Position numbers and translations under genes: made by a program. 23,994 nt of DNA from NCBI GenBank assembly GCA_902475025.1, contig CABRXX010000036.1:1-23994 (forward strand), in the 5' to 3' direction. Shown here piece after piece: positions 1 to 8,211 of this stretch. A model generated the notes under the pieces. That model had not been told where the DNA came from. It did no database searches and saw only the letters and a program-made list of their open reading frames with translations. Each line of letters starts with the position of its first letter. The stretch's first letter is position 1. Source of the DNA: Merdiplasma sp905207905 (GTDB taxonomy: Bacteria > Bacillota > Clostridia > Lachnospirales > Lachnospiraceae).

Positions 1-16
1 GCGATCCTGCCAAGCA

Positions 17-55
17 TTTTTGTTTCATAGGAAGGAATTTCCTATGAAACAAAAA
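17..55. repeat. Palindromic repeat, copy 1 (perfect 17-bp arms)
   Basis: Arms at 17-33 (TTTTTGTTTCATAGGAA) and 39-55 are exact reverse complements around a 5-nt loop (ggaat). Closely related copies occur at 14081-14122 and, degenerate, at 16411-16448. The text before it (gcgatcctgc at 1-10) matches the start of a second small stem seen complete in the other copies, so the unit continues beyond the left window edge. Its A-run doubles as the T-tract of the methyltransferase terminator when read on the minus strand. Confidence 0.85.
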
Positions 56-84
56 ATGGGCATTCTCTTATCTTAAGAACGCCC
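51..84 (-). terminator. Rho-independent terminator after methyltransferase gene
   Basis: On the minus strand a 9-bp stem is formed by 76-84 with 58-66 (GGGCGTTCT against AGAATGCCC, with one G-U pair). It is followed by a run of six T (51-56). It lies about 47 bp after the stop of the methyltransferase at 131 and would end the two-gene unit. Confidence 0.7.
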
Positions 85-130
85 CTCTGTTTGAAATTAT
101 ATCCATAACCGGCTCTTTTGTCAAGAAAAA

Positions 131-883
131 CTATTTCCCCTGCTCCCTGGCTACAAAATAGACCCGCTCGCTCTCCGGTTCCGGAGCATTTTTTGTAAAA
201 GCCTCATACACTGCCTCCAGCTTCATCCCAGCTTTCCAAAGCAAGTCCTTAATCTGTTCCAGCTCATAGGCTCTCTGATAATGAGTCTCCTCATATTTCC
301 GGTAACGGCCGTCCTCCTCCTGCAAAAAGAGAGTCAGATCATATTCATTGATTCCTTCCTCTTCAAAGTAGGTATTTTCCCAGATAAAACTGCACGCTTC
401 CCGGTTCTCCGCAAAGGTATTGTCCCCCAGAAGCTCCTGATACTTATACACTGTATTCAGGTCAAAGAGAAAAATCCCTCCTGGATCCAGATAATTGTTC
501 ACCAGCCGGAACACCTGCAGCAGATCTTTCTCCTCTGTAATGTAATTCATGGAATCACAGACGCTCACCACAGCCCGGACTGTGCCGTAAAGCTCAAACT
601 CCCGCATATCCTGAAGCAGATACAGAATATCTGCCCCGGATCGCTCTTTCTTCTCCTGGGCAATCTCCAGCATATCTGCTGAATTATCTACCCCGATCAT
701 CTCATAACCGGCCTGCGACAAAAGCTCCGTTATGGATCCCGTGCCGCACCCCAGCTCCAACACCAGCCCGGACCGGATATTCTCTTCTTCCAAAAGCCTG
801 CGGATGTAAAGGCTCCACTCCTCATAGGGCACATTGTCCATAAAGGTATCATAGACTCTGGCAAAGCTCTCATACATTGACAT
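131..883 (-). CDS. Class I SAM-dependent methyltransferase
   Basis: A 250-residue cytosolic protein with a class I methyltransferase fold. The SAM-binding glycine motif LVLELGCGTGS lies at about residues 40-50, followed by the acidic strand end GVDNS and the DMREF segment, as in the Methyltransf_25/UbiE-like families. The N-terminus (YESFARVYDTFMDNVPYEEW) is typical of a Firmicute family of unassigned methyltransferases, so the substrate cannot be told. Its ATG follows the upstream gene's TAA with no gap, so it is probably translated by coupling with that membrane-protein gene. A terminator follows. The family is firm; no substrate is claimed. Confidence 0.88.
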   Translation of the reverse strand: MSMYESFARVYDTFMDNVPYEEWSLYIRRLLEEENIRSGLVLELGCGTGSITELLSQAGYEMIGVDNSADMLEIAQEKKERSGADILYLLQDMREFELYGTVRAVVSVCDSMNYITEEKDLLQVFRLVNNYLDPGGIFLFDLNTVYKYQELLGDNTFAENREACSFIWENTYFEEEGINEYDLTLFLQEEDGRYRKYEETHYQRAYELEQIKDLLWKAGMKLEAVYEAFTKNAPEPESERVYFVAREQGK

Positions 884-1384
884 TTACCACACCTGCCCTA
901 AAATTCCGTAGGAAACCACGCACATGATCACAGTAGCCATCACCAGTCCCAGTGCAATGGCAGGAACCGCTTTTTTCATCTTCAGGCCCAGCAGCGCTGC
1001 AATCAGAGATCCGGTCCAGGCTCCTGTCCCAGGCAACGGTATTCCCACAAAGGTCATCAGCCCCCAAAATTCATACTTTTCTATCTTCTCACTTTTTCCC
1101 ATGGCCTTATTTTCCAGCCATTCCACCATTCCCCGGAAGGTTTTTGTTTTCTTCATCACGCCAAAGATCTTGGTGATCAGCAGCAGAATGAAAGGTACCG
1201 GAATGGCGTTGGCAATGATGCAGATAGGAATTGCCCGCCACATCTCCACATGAAGAAGGGAAGCTACCAACAGCCCTCCTCTAAGCTCCAAAATCGGTAT
1301 CATAGATACCAGAAAAATAATCAGTTCCGGGCTGATCGTTCCTCCCAGATTGTCCGCAAACCACTGCGCTAATGCGTTTGTCAT
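884..1384 (-). CDS. Small multidrug-export-like membrane protein (COG2426 / Sm_multidrug_ex)
   Basis: A 166-residue integral membrane protein with about four hydrophobic segments (roughly residues 17-40, 49-73, 107-133 and 139-162). Two similar signatures, PILELRGG near residue 30 and GIPLPGTGAWTG near 114-125, fit the COG2426 family, which is named as a putative small multidrug export protein and distantly resembles DedA proteins. True substrates of this family are not established. The start has a strong AAGGAGG site 5 nt upstream. The stop codon directly abuts the methyltransferase ATG, giving a two-gene unit. Confidence 0.82.
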   Translation of the reverse strand: MTNALAQWFADNLGGTISPELIIFLVSMIPILELRGGLLVASLLHVEMWRAIPICIIANAIPVPFILLLITKIFGVMKKTKTFRGMVEWLENKAMGKSEKIEKYEFWGLMTFVGIPLPGTGAWTGSLIAALLGLKMKKAVPAIALGLVMATVIMCVVSYGILGQVW

Positions 1385-1450
1385 ACATTCCTCCTTCTAA
1401 CAATCAAACTGCGGGATTGCCGCTGCGGCATCCGCCCAAAAGCCGGATCA

Positions 1451-1479
1451 GAAAAGAATTTGACTCCTGATGTCAAATT
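1451..1479 (-). terminator. Probable terminator after hisC
   Basis: Minus-strand hairpin with 8-bp arms AATTTGAC / GTCAAATT (1472-1479 with 1457-1464) and a 7-nt loop, followed by CTTTTCTG. The T-tract is short, so efficiency may be modest. It lies just after the hisC stop at 1493. Confidence 0.5.
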
Positions 1480-1492
1480 TTCTCTGCCCCAC

Positions 1493-2560
1493 TCATTCCT
1501 TCACTGCCTTCAGATATCCTCTCAGGAACTCCAGCAGCCGGTCCATCTCCTCATCCGTGCCAATAGAAATCCGCAAATAATTATCAATCCTGGGTTTATC
1601 GAAATACCGCACGTAGATCTTTTCCTTTTTCATTGCCTCAAACAGCTCCCTGGCATCACAGCAGGGATGAGCGGCAAAAATAAAGTTGGCCTTAGAATCC
1701 CCAAAGACAAAGCCCAGCTCCCGCAGGCGCTCCTTGGTTCGTTCCCTGGTGGCAATGATCTTCTGCACTGTCTCCCGGAAGTATGTCTCATCTTCCACAG
1801 CCGCTGTCCCTGCCGCTATCGCCGGCAGATTCATGGTGTAGGAATTAAAGGAATACTTTACATCATTTAAGTAACGGATCAGTTTTTCGTCTCCAAAGGC
1901 ATAGCCAATCCGCATCCCTGCCATGGAGCGGGATTTGGAAAAGGTCTGAACCACCAGCAGATTATCATATTTTTCGATGAAAGGCAAGGCAGATTTTCCG
2001 CCAAAATCAATGTACGCCTCATCTACGATCACCACCGAATCCTGATTGGCTGCAATCATCTCCTCCACCGTCTCCAGGGCAAGCAGCTCCCCTGTGGGTG
2101 CATTGGGATTTGGAAAAATCACTCCCCCGTTCTCCTTTCGGTAATCTTCCGGATCGATCCGAAAATTCTCATCCAAAGGCTGGCGCTCAAAAGGAATCCG
2201 AAATACCTGCGCCCACACCTCATAAAAGGAATAGGTAATATCAGGAAACAAAATCGGCTTCTCCCCATTAAAAAAGGTGAGAAAGCACATGGCCAGCACA
2301 TCGTCAGAGCCAACTCCCACAAACACCTGGCTCTCCTTTACCTGATACCGCCTGGCAATGGCAGATACCAGATCCCCGGCTGCAGGATCCGGATATTTCC
2401 GCAGAGTTCTCATCTCCATCTTCTCCAGTGTCTTCTGGACTTTTGGAGAAGGCGGATAGGGATTCTCATTGGTGTTCAGCTTAATGATGTCCAGATCCCT
2501 GGGCTGCTCTCCCGGCACATAGGGAAGGGTTTTCCGGACATTTTTCTCCCAGGCTCTCAT
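1493..2560 (-). CDS. hisC: Histidinol-phosphate aminotransferase (HisC family)
   Basis: A 355-residue fold-type I PLP aminotransferase. Family features are the KLNTNENPYPPSP start (about residues 27-39), NPNAPTG (151-157), the PLP-binding Asp in VIVDEAYIDF (Asp180) and Schiff-base Lys209 in TFSKSRSMAGMRIGY. HisC moves the amino group from glutamate to imidazole-acetol phosphate in histidine synthesis. Paralogues can act on aromatic keto acids, and no other his gene is nearby, so the pathway is less certain than the family. The ATG overlaps the upstream aminotransferase stop (ATGA), and a CAGGAG site lies inside that gene's end, indicating translational coupling. A terminator-like hairpin follows. 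Confidence 0.9.
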   Translation of the reverse strand: MRAWEKNVRKTLPYVPGEQPRDLDIIKLNTNENPYPPSPKVQKTLEKMEMRTLRKYPDPAAGDLVSAIARRYQVKESQVFVGVGSDDVLAMCFLTFFNGEKPILFPDITYSFYEVWAQVFRIPFERQPLDENFRIDPEDYRKENGGVIFPNPNAPTGELLALETVEEMIAANQDSVVIVDEAYIDFGGKSALPFIEKYDNLLVVQTFSKSRSMAGMRIGYAFGDEKLIRYLNDVKYSFNSYTMNLPAIAAGTAAVEDETYFRETVQKIIATRERTKERLRELGFVFGDSKANFIFAAHPCCDARELFEAMKKEKIYVRYFDKPRIDNYLRISIGTDEEMDRLLEFLRGYLKAVKE

Positions 2561-3744
2561 AAACCGTACTCCTGCGCCAGAGCCTCAAAGCCCGGCATAG
2601 CCTTTTGAATCGTCTCATAGGCTACGCAGTAAGCCACCCTGACATATCCAGGGCAGGCAAAGGAACTTCCCGGCACCATCAAGATGCGGTGCTTCTTGGC
2701 TTTATCGCAAAAGCTCACCTCGTCCTCCTCCGGGGATTTCATAAACAGATAAAACGCCCCCTCTGGCTGCACAAAAGAAAAACCGCACTTTCTCAGGCCC
2801 TCACACAGGAACTTCCGGTTCCGGTCATAATAGGCCACATCTGTTTTTTCATCCAGACAGCGGGACACCGCCAGCTGCATCAAAGACGGAGCATTCACAA
2901 ATCCCAGAATCCGGTTTGCCGCATTGGCGGCGGACTGGATATCCTCCGCATCATCCAGCTCCTGAGGGAGAACCAGATAGCCAATCCGCTCTCCCGGGAG
3001 AGAAAGGGACTTGCTGTAGGAATACCCCACAACAGTATTGTGATAATATTTGGTCAGGTAGGGCACAAAAGCGCCGTCATAAGCCAACTCCCGGTATGGT
3101 TCATCGGAAATGAGATAAATGCTGATCCCCAGTTCCTGCTCCTTTTGGCAGAGAATCTTTGTCAGCGCCCTGATCGTCTCCTCCGAATAGATCACACCGG
3201 TGGGATTGTTGGGAGAGTTGATGATCACTGCCTTTGTCTTTTCCGTAATCATGGCCTCAAAGGTGGCAAGATCCGGCTGAAAAGTCTCTGTGTTGGCAGG
3301 AACCACCTTTAAAACGCCGTCATAATTTCCCACATAGGAGCGATACTCTCCAAAAAATGGGGCAAAGGTGATCACCTCATCTCCCGGATTTAGCAAAGTT
3401 TTTAAGATCACATTCAGACCTCCCGCAGCTCCCACGGTCATCACAATATTTTTCTCGCTGAAGTTGACTCCAAACCGCCGATTTAAAGAGTCTGCAATGG
3501 CGCTGCGCACACTCTCATAGCCGGAATTGTTCATATACCCGTGGATCTCCACCGAATTTTTTTCTCTCAGGATCTCACAGATGGCCTGCTCTACCGCCTC
3601 CGGCGCCGGTACATTGGGATTCCCCAGGCTAAAATCATAGACGTTCTCAGCGCCATACTGATCCGCCAGCTTCTTGCCCTCCTCAAACATAGCCCGGATA
3701 GCGGAACTGTTTTTCACAAATCCTTTCATCTTCTCTGCAATCAT
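2557..3744 (-). CDS. Pyridoxal-phosphate-dependent class I/II aminotransferase (aspartate aminotransferase-like)
   Basis: From the chosen start this is a 395-residue fold-type I aminotransferase. It shows YDFSLGNPNVPAPEAV (about 36-51), NSPNNPTG (176-183), the PLP-ring Asp in LISDEPYREL (Asp214), Schiff-base Lys245 in YSYSKSLSLPGERIGY, and a C-terminal VPGSSF segment. It would move amino groups between an amino acid and 2-oxoglutarate; the substrate is not certain. An in-frame ATG lies 9 codons upstream (3771), but the ATG at 3744 has an AGGAGG site 8 nt before it and starts the conserved sequence, so I prefer it. It overlaps hisC by 4 bp, which makes an aminotransferase pair. No clear promoter was found in the 145 to 170 bp upstream. 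Confidence 0.88.
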   Translation of the reverse strand: MIAEKMKGFVKNSSAIRAMFEEGKKLADQYGAENVYDFSLGNPNVPAPEAVEQAICEILREKNSVEIHGYMNNSGYESVRSAIADSLNRRFGVNFSEKNIVMTVGAAGGLNVILKTLLNPGDEVITFAPFFGEYRSYVGNYDGVLKVVPANTETFQPDLATFEAMITEKTKAVIINSPNNPTGVIYSEETIRALTKILCQKEQELGISIYLISDEPYRELAYDGAFVPYLTKYYHNTVVGYSYSKSLSLPGERIGYLVLPQELDDAEDIQSAANAANRILGFVNAPSLMQLAVSRCLDEKTDVAYYDRNRKFLCEGLRKCGFSFVQPEGAFYLFMKSPEEDEVSFCDKAKKHRILMVPGSSFACPGYVRVAYCVAYETIQKAMPGFEALAQEYGL

Positions 3745-3820
3745 TGCCGTATCCTCCTTCTTCTGGATCATGACTTCTCTTATACCTGATTTCTTGAAGC
3801 TTTTCTCCCAATCTTTTTCT

Positions 3821-3839
3821 CAAGCGGATGGTCTCCGCT
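3821..3839. other. Stem-loop between DUF2156 gene and aminotransferase gene
   Basis: Perfect 7-bp arms AAGCGGA / TCCGCTT with a 5-nt loop. Neither strand shows a real T-tract after it, so a terminator call is not supported. It may be a leader hairpin of the aminotransferase transcript. Confidence 0.4.
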
Positions 3840-3916
3840 TTCTCTATCTAAAGTCTTAAGACAAACGATTCCGTTCTTCTCTCACAGAACATGAATCCGA
3901 TCGTTCTGGCCTCTCT

Positions 3917-4828
3917 TTAGAAACCGCAGAGTTCCGCCCTCTCCCTGACTACGCCTTTCTCTACCAGAAAAGCCGGACGGTAAGACAGCTTCGCCTGACG
4001 AAGCCCTTCGTCTCCTGTATCCTCCTCCCGGTTGACGTAGAGAAAATCCTCCATAGCCATCTTTACAAACTGCTGATTAATCATAGGATAGGCCCCTTCT
4101 ATCTGAGTGAGTGCTTTCTCAATATGCACCACAAAGGTATCATCGCACAGCGGTTCTCCCACCGTAAAGGCCACCACTTTACCGTTCACCCGCAGGCAGG
4201 CACCCGTCAGTTTCAGCTCCTTCATCAGCCGCAGAGAATTGAGGGTCACGCACATTTCTGCCAGTTTCCCCCCTTCCTCGTCACAGCCGTTCTCATTTCG
4301 CCAGATCAGAGCCATTTGGAAGCATTCTTCCACATTCTCATCCGTAATGGGTTCAAATTTCCAGTCCGGATAGGTTCTGAGAAATTTATTTACATGATTT
4401 TTCTTTCCATGATACTTTTTTCCGGACAAATTTGCAAGCTTTTCTCTCTCATAGACGTAATCTGCATCATCCCGGTTATACTCCACTTGAAATCTTCCCG
4501 GAAACAGCTCCTCCAGCAGTTCAAACTGCTTGGGCGTCACCACTCCCATCTTGAACGGGCAGTTCTGTTCTCTGGCATAATCCGCCATGATCTCTACCAC
4601 TTCCTTCACATGTTCCGGAGAGCCTTTGGGAAAGCGGAAAAAGAAATCCTTTCCCGCAGATTTTAACACCAGCATATCTTTTACAATAGCAAATTCTGTT
4701 GGATACATCCGATTCCACAGATACAAATTTGCAAAGGTATCTTCACAGCTTCTGGAGTTTGCCTGACGATAATAATGATCGATCTGTTCTTGATCCTCCA
4801 GAGTTGGTTTTCTAAACACCAGTTCCAT
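3917..4828 (-). CDS. DUF2156 / phosphatidylglycerol lysyltransferase-domain protein
   Basis: A 303-residue soluble protein of the DUF2156 family, which shares the GNAT-like aminoacyl-transferase fold of the MprF C-terminal domain. Recognisable parts are the N-terminal FRKPTLEDQEQIDHYY, the FANLYLWN segment (about residues 33-40), the basic KYHGKKNHVNKFLRTYPDW stretch (about 138-156), and the C-terminal GDEGLRQAKLSYRPAF (about 271-286). There are no membrane segments, so this is the stand-alone domain, not full MprF. Its donor and acceptor are unknown. AGGAGG lies 4 nt before the ATG. A 107-bp repeat separates it from the ABC exporter upstream, so co-transcription is possible but not shown. 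Confidence 0.8.
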   Translation of the reverse strand: MELVFRKPTLEDQEQIDHYYRQANSRSCEDTFANLYLWNRMYPTEFAIVKDMLVLKSAGKDFFFRFPKGSPEHVKEVVEIMADYAREQNCPFKMGVVTPKQFELLEELFPGRFQVEYNRDDADYVYEREKLANLSGKKYHGKKNHVNKFLRTYPDWKFEPITDENVEECFQMALIWRNENGCDEEGGKLAEMCVTLNSLRLMKELKLTGACLRVNGKVVAFTVGEPLCDDTFVVHIEKALTQIEGAYPMINQQFVKMAMEDFLYVNREEDTGDEGLRQAKLSYRPAFLVEKGVVRERAELCGF

Positions 4829-4858
4829 AGTTCCTCCTAATTTCTAAAATATGAGACA

Positions 4859-4965
4859 GCTGCAAGCTGCTGCTCCCGGCAGATTTTCGGTGTGTTTTTC
4901 GCAAAAAACAAATTCGTTTTCGGTGAAAAGCCCCCGAAAGGGTATTACCGCAGAGATTTTGCAGC
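4859..4965. repeat. 107-bp imperfect palindromic element, copy 1
   Basis: Outer arms GCTGCAA (4859-4865) and TTGCAGC (4959-4965) are exact reverse complements. The interior holds GATTTTCGGTGTGTTTTTCGC (split here: GATTTTCGG, TGTGTTTTTCGC), TTCGTTTTCGG and CCCGAAAG, all shared in the same order and spacing with 16008-16114. It lies between the ABC transporter stop and the DUF2156 start. No T-tract follows on the minus strand, so at this site it is not a simple terminator. The rest of 4829-5007 shows nothing else. Confidence 0.75.
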
Positions 4966-5007
4966 GCCTCCTTTGCCATTTTCAGGATTTTCTCGGAAAG
5001 TGTCCGG

Positions 5008-6732
5008 CTAAGAATGGTACAGATGAGCATACGCTCCATTCTTTGCCAGAAGTTCCTCATGAGTCCCTTCCTCCTCAATCCCATGTTCCGTGAGCACCAG
5101 AATCCGCTGGGCATTCTGGATGGTCGTCAGACGGTGGGCAATCACGAAAGTGGTACGGCCCTTTGCCAGGGTTTCCATAGACTGCTGCACAATCTTCTCA
5201 CTCTCATTGTCCAGTGCGGAAGTGGCCTCGTCGAAAATCAGGATCGCCGGATTCTTCAGAAATACTCTGGCAATGGAAATTCTTTGCTTCTGACCTCCCG
5301 ACAGCTTCACGCCCCTCTGCCCGATATCGGTCTGATAGCCATGGGGAAGCTGCATGATAAATTCATGGGCATTGGCCATTTTTGCCGCAGCGATCACTTC
5401 CTCATCCGTGGCTTCCGGCCTTCCGTACCGGATATTTTCCATCACATTTTCCATAAACAGGTATACATCCTGCTGCACGATCCCGATCTGACTTCTCAGG
5501 CTCGCCTGGCGCACCTGGCGGATATCGGTTCCATCAATGAGGATTCTTCCCTCCTCCACATCATAAAAACGGGGGATCAGGCTGCAAAGGGTGGTTTTTC
5601 CTCCTCCGGAATTTCCCACAATGGCCAGGTATTCTCCGGCCTTCACTGTCAGGTTCACATGATTCAAAACCTTCTCAAGATTGTCCTCATACCGGAAAGA
5701 CACATCCTCAAACTGAACTTCCCCCTTCACATCCTTTAAATCCACTGCATTGGGGGCATCTGCAATATCCGGTTCAATATCCAGAACTTCCAGGAAACGG
5801 ACGTAGCCGCTCCAGCCGTTCTGGAACTGCTCCATAAAATTCATCAGCTTCTTTACCGGCTCTGTAAAATTGTTGATGTAAAGCAGGTAGGTCACAAGAT
5901 CCGTAACTTCCACCCAGTCCGATACAATAAAGTAAGCGCCTGCCACCAGCACCACAATGGTTACCATAGTGGTCATGGCAGAGAGAATCGAATGAAACCA
6001 GGACATATACCAGTAGCTTTTTTTCTTGCTCTCCACAAAAAGCTGATTGCCCCTGCCAAACTTTTCCATCTCCTTTGCTTCATTTCCAAAGGACTTTACT
6101 GTGCGGATTCCGCTTAAGGTATCCTCAATCTGGGCATTCACATCTGCAATTCTGGCCTTGTTGGCCCGGTAGGCGCGGCGCAGCCTGGTATTAAAAAACA
6201 GGGCGTAGGCCAGCATAATGGGCACAAAGGCAAACGTAATCAAAGTCAAAGGCCCATTGATTCTCACCAGAATCACGAAAGAGCCCACCAGCTTGATCAC
6301 TGAGATCACCAGATCCTCCGGTCCGTGGTGAAGCAGCTCGCTGATATCAAACAAATCGGTAGTCACCCGGGAAAGAAGCTGTCCCACCTTCTGGTTATCA
6401 TAAAAATGAAAGGAAAGCTTCTGATAATGGGAGAACACATCCCGGCGCATATCATGCTCCATCTTTGCTCCCATCATATGTCCATAATAGGTAATGAAAA
6501 AGTTACAGAAGCACTCTGTCAGCGCCAGTACGATCATCAAAAGCCCCAGCCTTACAATCATACGGAAAGGTTCGTTCCCGGGAAGATACACTACCTTATT
6601 GGTAATATAGCGCACAATCAACGGGATCACCAGCGTAATGCCGGCTCCCGTTATTGCAAACAGCAGATCCGCAAAGAACAAACCTTTGTATGGTTTATAA
6701 TATGAAATTAATTTTTTCCACTTATGGTTCAT
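5008..6732 (-). CDS. ABC exporter half-transporter (fused membrane and ATPase domains)
   Basis: A 574-residue type IV (MsbA/LmrA-like) ABC half-transporter. Residues 1-310 form a six-helix membrane domain (hydrophobic segments about 18-40, 58-82, 140-180, 250-272). The ATPase domain has Walker A GNSGGGKT (373-380), Q-loop VQQD near 419-422, signature LSGGQ (477-481), Walker B ILIFDE (497-502) and the switch His533 in IAHRLTT. It probably works as a homodimer, since no partner gene is adjacent; the exported substrate is unknown. The ATG is only 9 bp after the glmM stop, so it should share the glmM transcript. Its own ribosome site is weak (GAGTGAT), which suggests lower translation or coupling. 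Confidence 0.93.
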   Translation of the reverse strand: MNHKWKKLISYYKPYKGLFFADLLFAITGAGITLVIPLIVRYITNKVVYLPGNEPFRMIVRLGLLMIVLALTECFCNFFITYYGHMMGAKMEHDMRRDVFSHYQKLSFHFYDNQKVGQLLSRVTTDLFDISELLHHGPEDLVISVIKLVGSFVILVRINGPLTLITFAFVPIMLAYALFFNTRLRRAYRANKARIADVNAQIEDTLSGIRTVKSFGNEAKEMEKFGRGNQLFVESKKKSYWYMSWFHSILSAMTTMVTIVVLVAGAYFIVSDWVEVTDLVTYLLYINNFTEPVKKLMNFMEQFQNGWSGYVRFLEVLDIEPDIADAPNAVDLKDVKGEVQFEDVSFRYEDNLEKVLNHVNLTVKAGEYLAIVGNSGGGKTTLCSLIPRFYDVEEGRILIDGTDIRQVRQASLRSQIGIVQQDVYLFMENVMENIRYGRPEATDEEVIAAAKMANAHEFIMQLPHGYQTDIGQRGVKLSGGQKQRISIARVFLKNPAILIFDEATSALDNESEKIVQQSMETLAKGRTTFVIAHRLTTIQNAQRILVLTEHGIEEEGTHEELLAKNGAYAHLYHS

Positions 6733-6741
6733 TTTATTTTA

Positions 6742-8088
6742 TCACTCTGCAATCAGATCCTGCTGCTTCATCACTGCGATCACATCGTACACATACTTGG
6801 CGCAAAGCTCATCGCTCTCTGCCTCCACCATCACCCGGATCACCGGCTCCGTGCCGCTCTCCCGCACTAAGATCCGTCCGTCATTTCCCAGCTCAGAAGC
6901 CGCTTTCTCAATTGCTTCCACCACTGCCGGATTCTCCCTGGCTTCTTTCTTATCCGCCACCTTCACATTTTTCAGAAGCTGGGGATAAATCTTCACCTCA
7001 GAAGCCAGCGTGCCCAGAGTGGATTTTTTGTTGATCACCGCCTCCATGATCATCAGGGAGGTGAGGATACCGTCTCCTGTGGTGGCATGCTTGCTGAAAA
7101 TAATGTGACCGGACTGCTCGCCTCCCAGACAGTTGCCATTGGCCAGCATATTCTCATACACATACTTATCTCCCACTGCAGTCTTTTCATATTTGATGCC
7201 GATCTTGTCCAGAGCCTTGTACAGTCCAAGATTGGACATAATGGTAGTGACAATGGTGTTGTTTTTCAGTTTTCCCTCTTCCTTCAGGTACTTTCCGCAA
7301 ATATAAAGGATCAGGTCTCCGTCCACCACATTTCCATTCTCATCCACAGCGATACAGCGATCCGCATCTCCGTCATAGGCAAACCCCATGTCCAGCCCTT
7401 TTTCTGTCACAAACCGCTGCAGCTTATCAATGTGCGTGGAACCGCAGTCTCTGTTGATATTGGTTCCGTCCGGCTCATTGTTGATCACATAGGTCTTGGC
7501 TCCCAACGCGTCAAATACGCTCTTTGCAATGGCAGAGGAACCTCCGTTGGAACAGTCCAGTCCGATTCTGTAATTTTTAAAGGAACGGGTAGCCAGGGAG
7601 ATCAGATATCCAATATACCGGTTTCTTCCTGCCACATAGTCTGTGGTGCGGCCAATCTGATCTCTGGTGGCCAAGGGCAGTTCCCCGAAAGTACCGTCAA
7701 TGTAGGCCTCGATCTTCTCTTCAATGGCTGCATCAATCTTCTGGCCTGTACCGCTGATCACCTTGATTCCATTATCATAGTAAGGATTATGGCTGGCACT
7801 GATCATAATTCCACAGTCAAACTCATCCAGGCGCACCGCATAGGCCACACTTGGAGTGGTGGTCACATGCAGCAGGTAAGCGTCCGCCCCGGAAGCCGTC
7901 AATCCTGCTGACAGTGCGTCCTCAAACATATAGCTGGATCTTCTGGTATCTTTTCCAATGACAATTCTCGCTTTGTGAGTCTGGCCGTAATACCATCCCA
8001 GAAAACGTCCCACCTTATAGGCATGTTCTACTGTCAGATTAATGTTTGCTTCGCCCCGGAAGCCGTCAGTACCAAAATATTTTCCCAT
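6742..8088 (-). CDS. glmM: Phosphoglucosamine mutase GlmM
   Basis: A 448-residue alpha-D-phosphohexomutase that converts glucosamine-6-phosphate to glucosamine-1-phosphate, a step toward UDP-GlcNAc and peptidoglycan. It has the N-terminal KYFGTDGFRGEAN, the phosphoserine loop IMISASHNPYYDNGIK (catalytic Ser99), the Mg-binding loop DGDADR (239-244), the sugar-binding GGEQSGHII and the C-terminal phosphate loop RESGTEPVIRVM. Length and all four motifs fit GlmM, not PGM/ManB. AAGGAGG lies 5 nt before the ATG. It is followed after 9 bp by the ABC exporter. The prfA-glmM gap (8089-8211) holds a hairpin but no promoter I could place with confidence. Confidence 0.96.
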   Translation of the reverse strand: MGKYFGTDGFRGEANINLTVEHAYKVGRFLGWYYGQTHKARIVIGKDTRRSSYMFEDALSAGLTASGADAYLLHVTTTPSVAYAVRLDEFDCGIMISASHNPYYDNGIKVISGTGQKIDAAIEEKIEAYIDGTFGELPLATRDQIGRTTDYVAGRNRYIGYLISLATRSFKNYRIGLDCSNGGSSAIAKSVFDALGAKTYVINNEPDGTNINRDCGSTHIDKLQRFVTEKGLDMGFAYDGDADRCIAVDENGNVVDGDLILYICGKYLKEEGKLKNNTIVTTIMSNLGLYKALDKIGIKYEKTAVGDKYVYENMLANGNCLGGEQSGHIIFSKHATTGDGILTSLMIMEAVINKKSTLGTLASEVKIYPQLLKNVKVADKKEARENPAVVEAIEKAASELGNDGRILVRESGTEPVIRVMVEAESDELCAKYVYDVIAVMKQQDLIAE

Positions 8089-8180
8089 AATATCCTCCTT
8101 ATTTCATTTTTCATTCAGCATGTTTGCTGTTGATTTTCATTTTCGCAGCTATTCTTCCATAAGCTGAAATTTAACTGTGA

Positions 8181-8211
8181 AACAGCCCCTTCAGCTGTTA
8201 TGGCAGAAGGG
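8181..8211 (-). terminator. Weak terminator-like hairpin after prfA with alternative pairing
   Basis: On the minus strand AACAGC and GCTGTT (8194-8199 with 8181-8186) pair around a 7-nt loop, followed by only three T. An overlapping alternative stem, CCCTTC with GAAGGG, pairs 8206-8211 with the 8188-8193 region, and the two cannot form together. The sequence starts directly after the prfA stop codon. It could be a weak terminator or processing signal between prfA and glmM. Confidence 0.35.

Noticed and set aside
17..55. Perfect palindrome as a rho-independent terminator
   Set aside because: Either strand gives a leading U-run and a trailing A-run, so the stem lacks the 3' U-tract a terminator needs. 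The true terminator is the adjacent hairpin at 51-84.
131..1384. Methyltransferase plus small exporter as a resistance or toxin-export pair
   Set aside because: Both belong to broad families with no substrate assigned; adjacency alone does not support such a role.
2605..3312. A 235-codon plus-strand frame opposite the aminotransferase
   Set aside because: Shadow of a gene whose PLP motifs are clear on the other strand.
7087..7911. A 274-codon plus-strand frame opposite glmM
   Set aside because: glmM has all four family motifs on the minus strand; the opposite frame has no recognisable motif or ribosome site of note.
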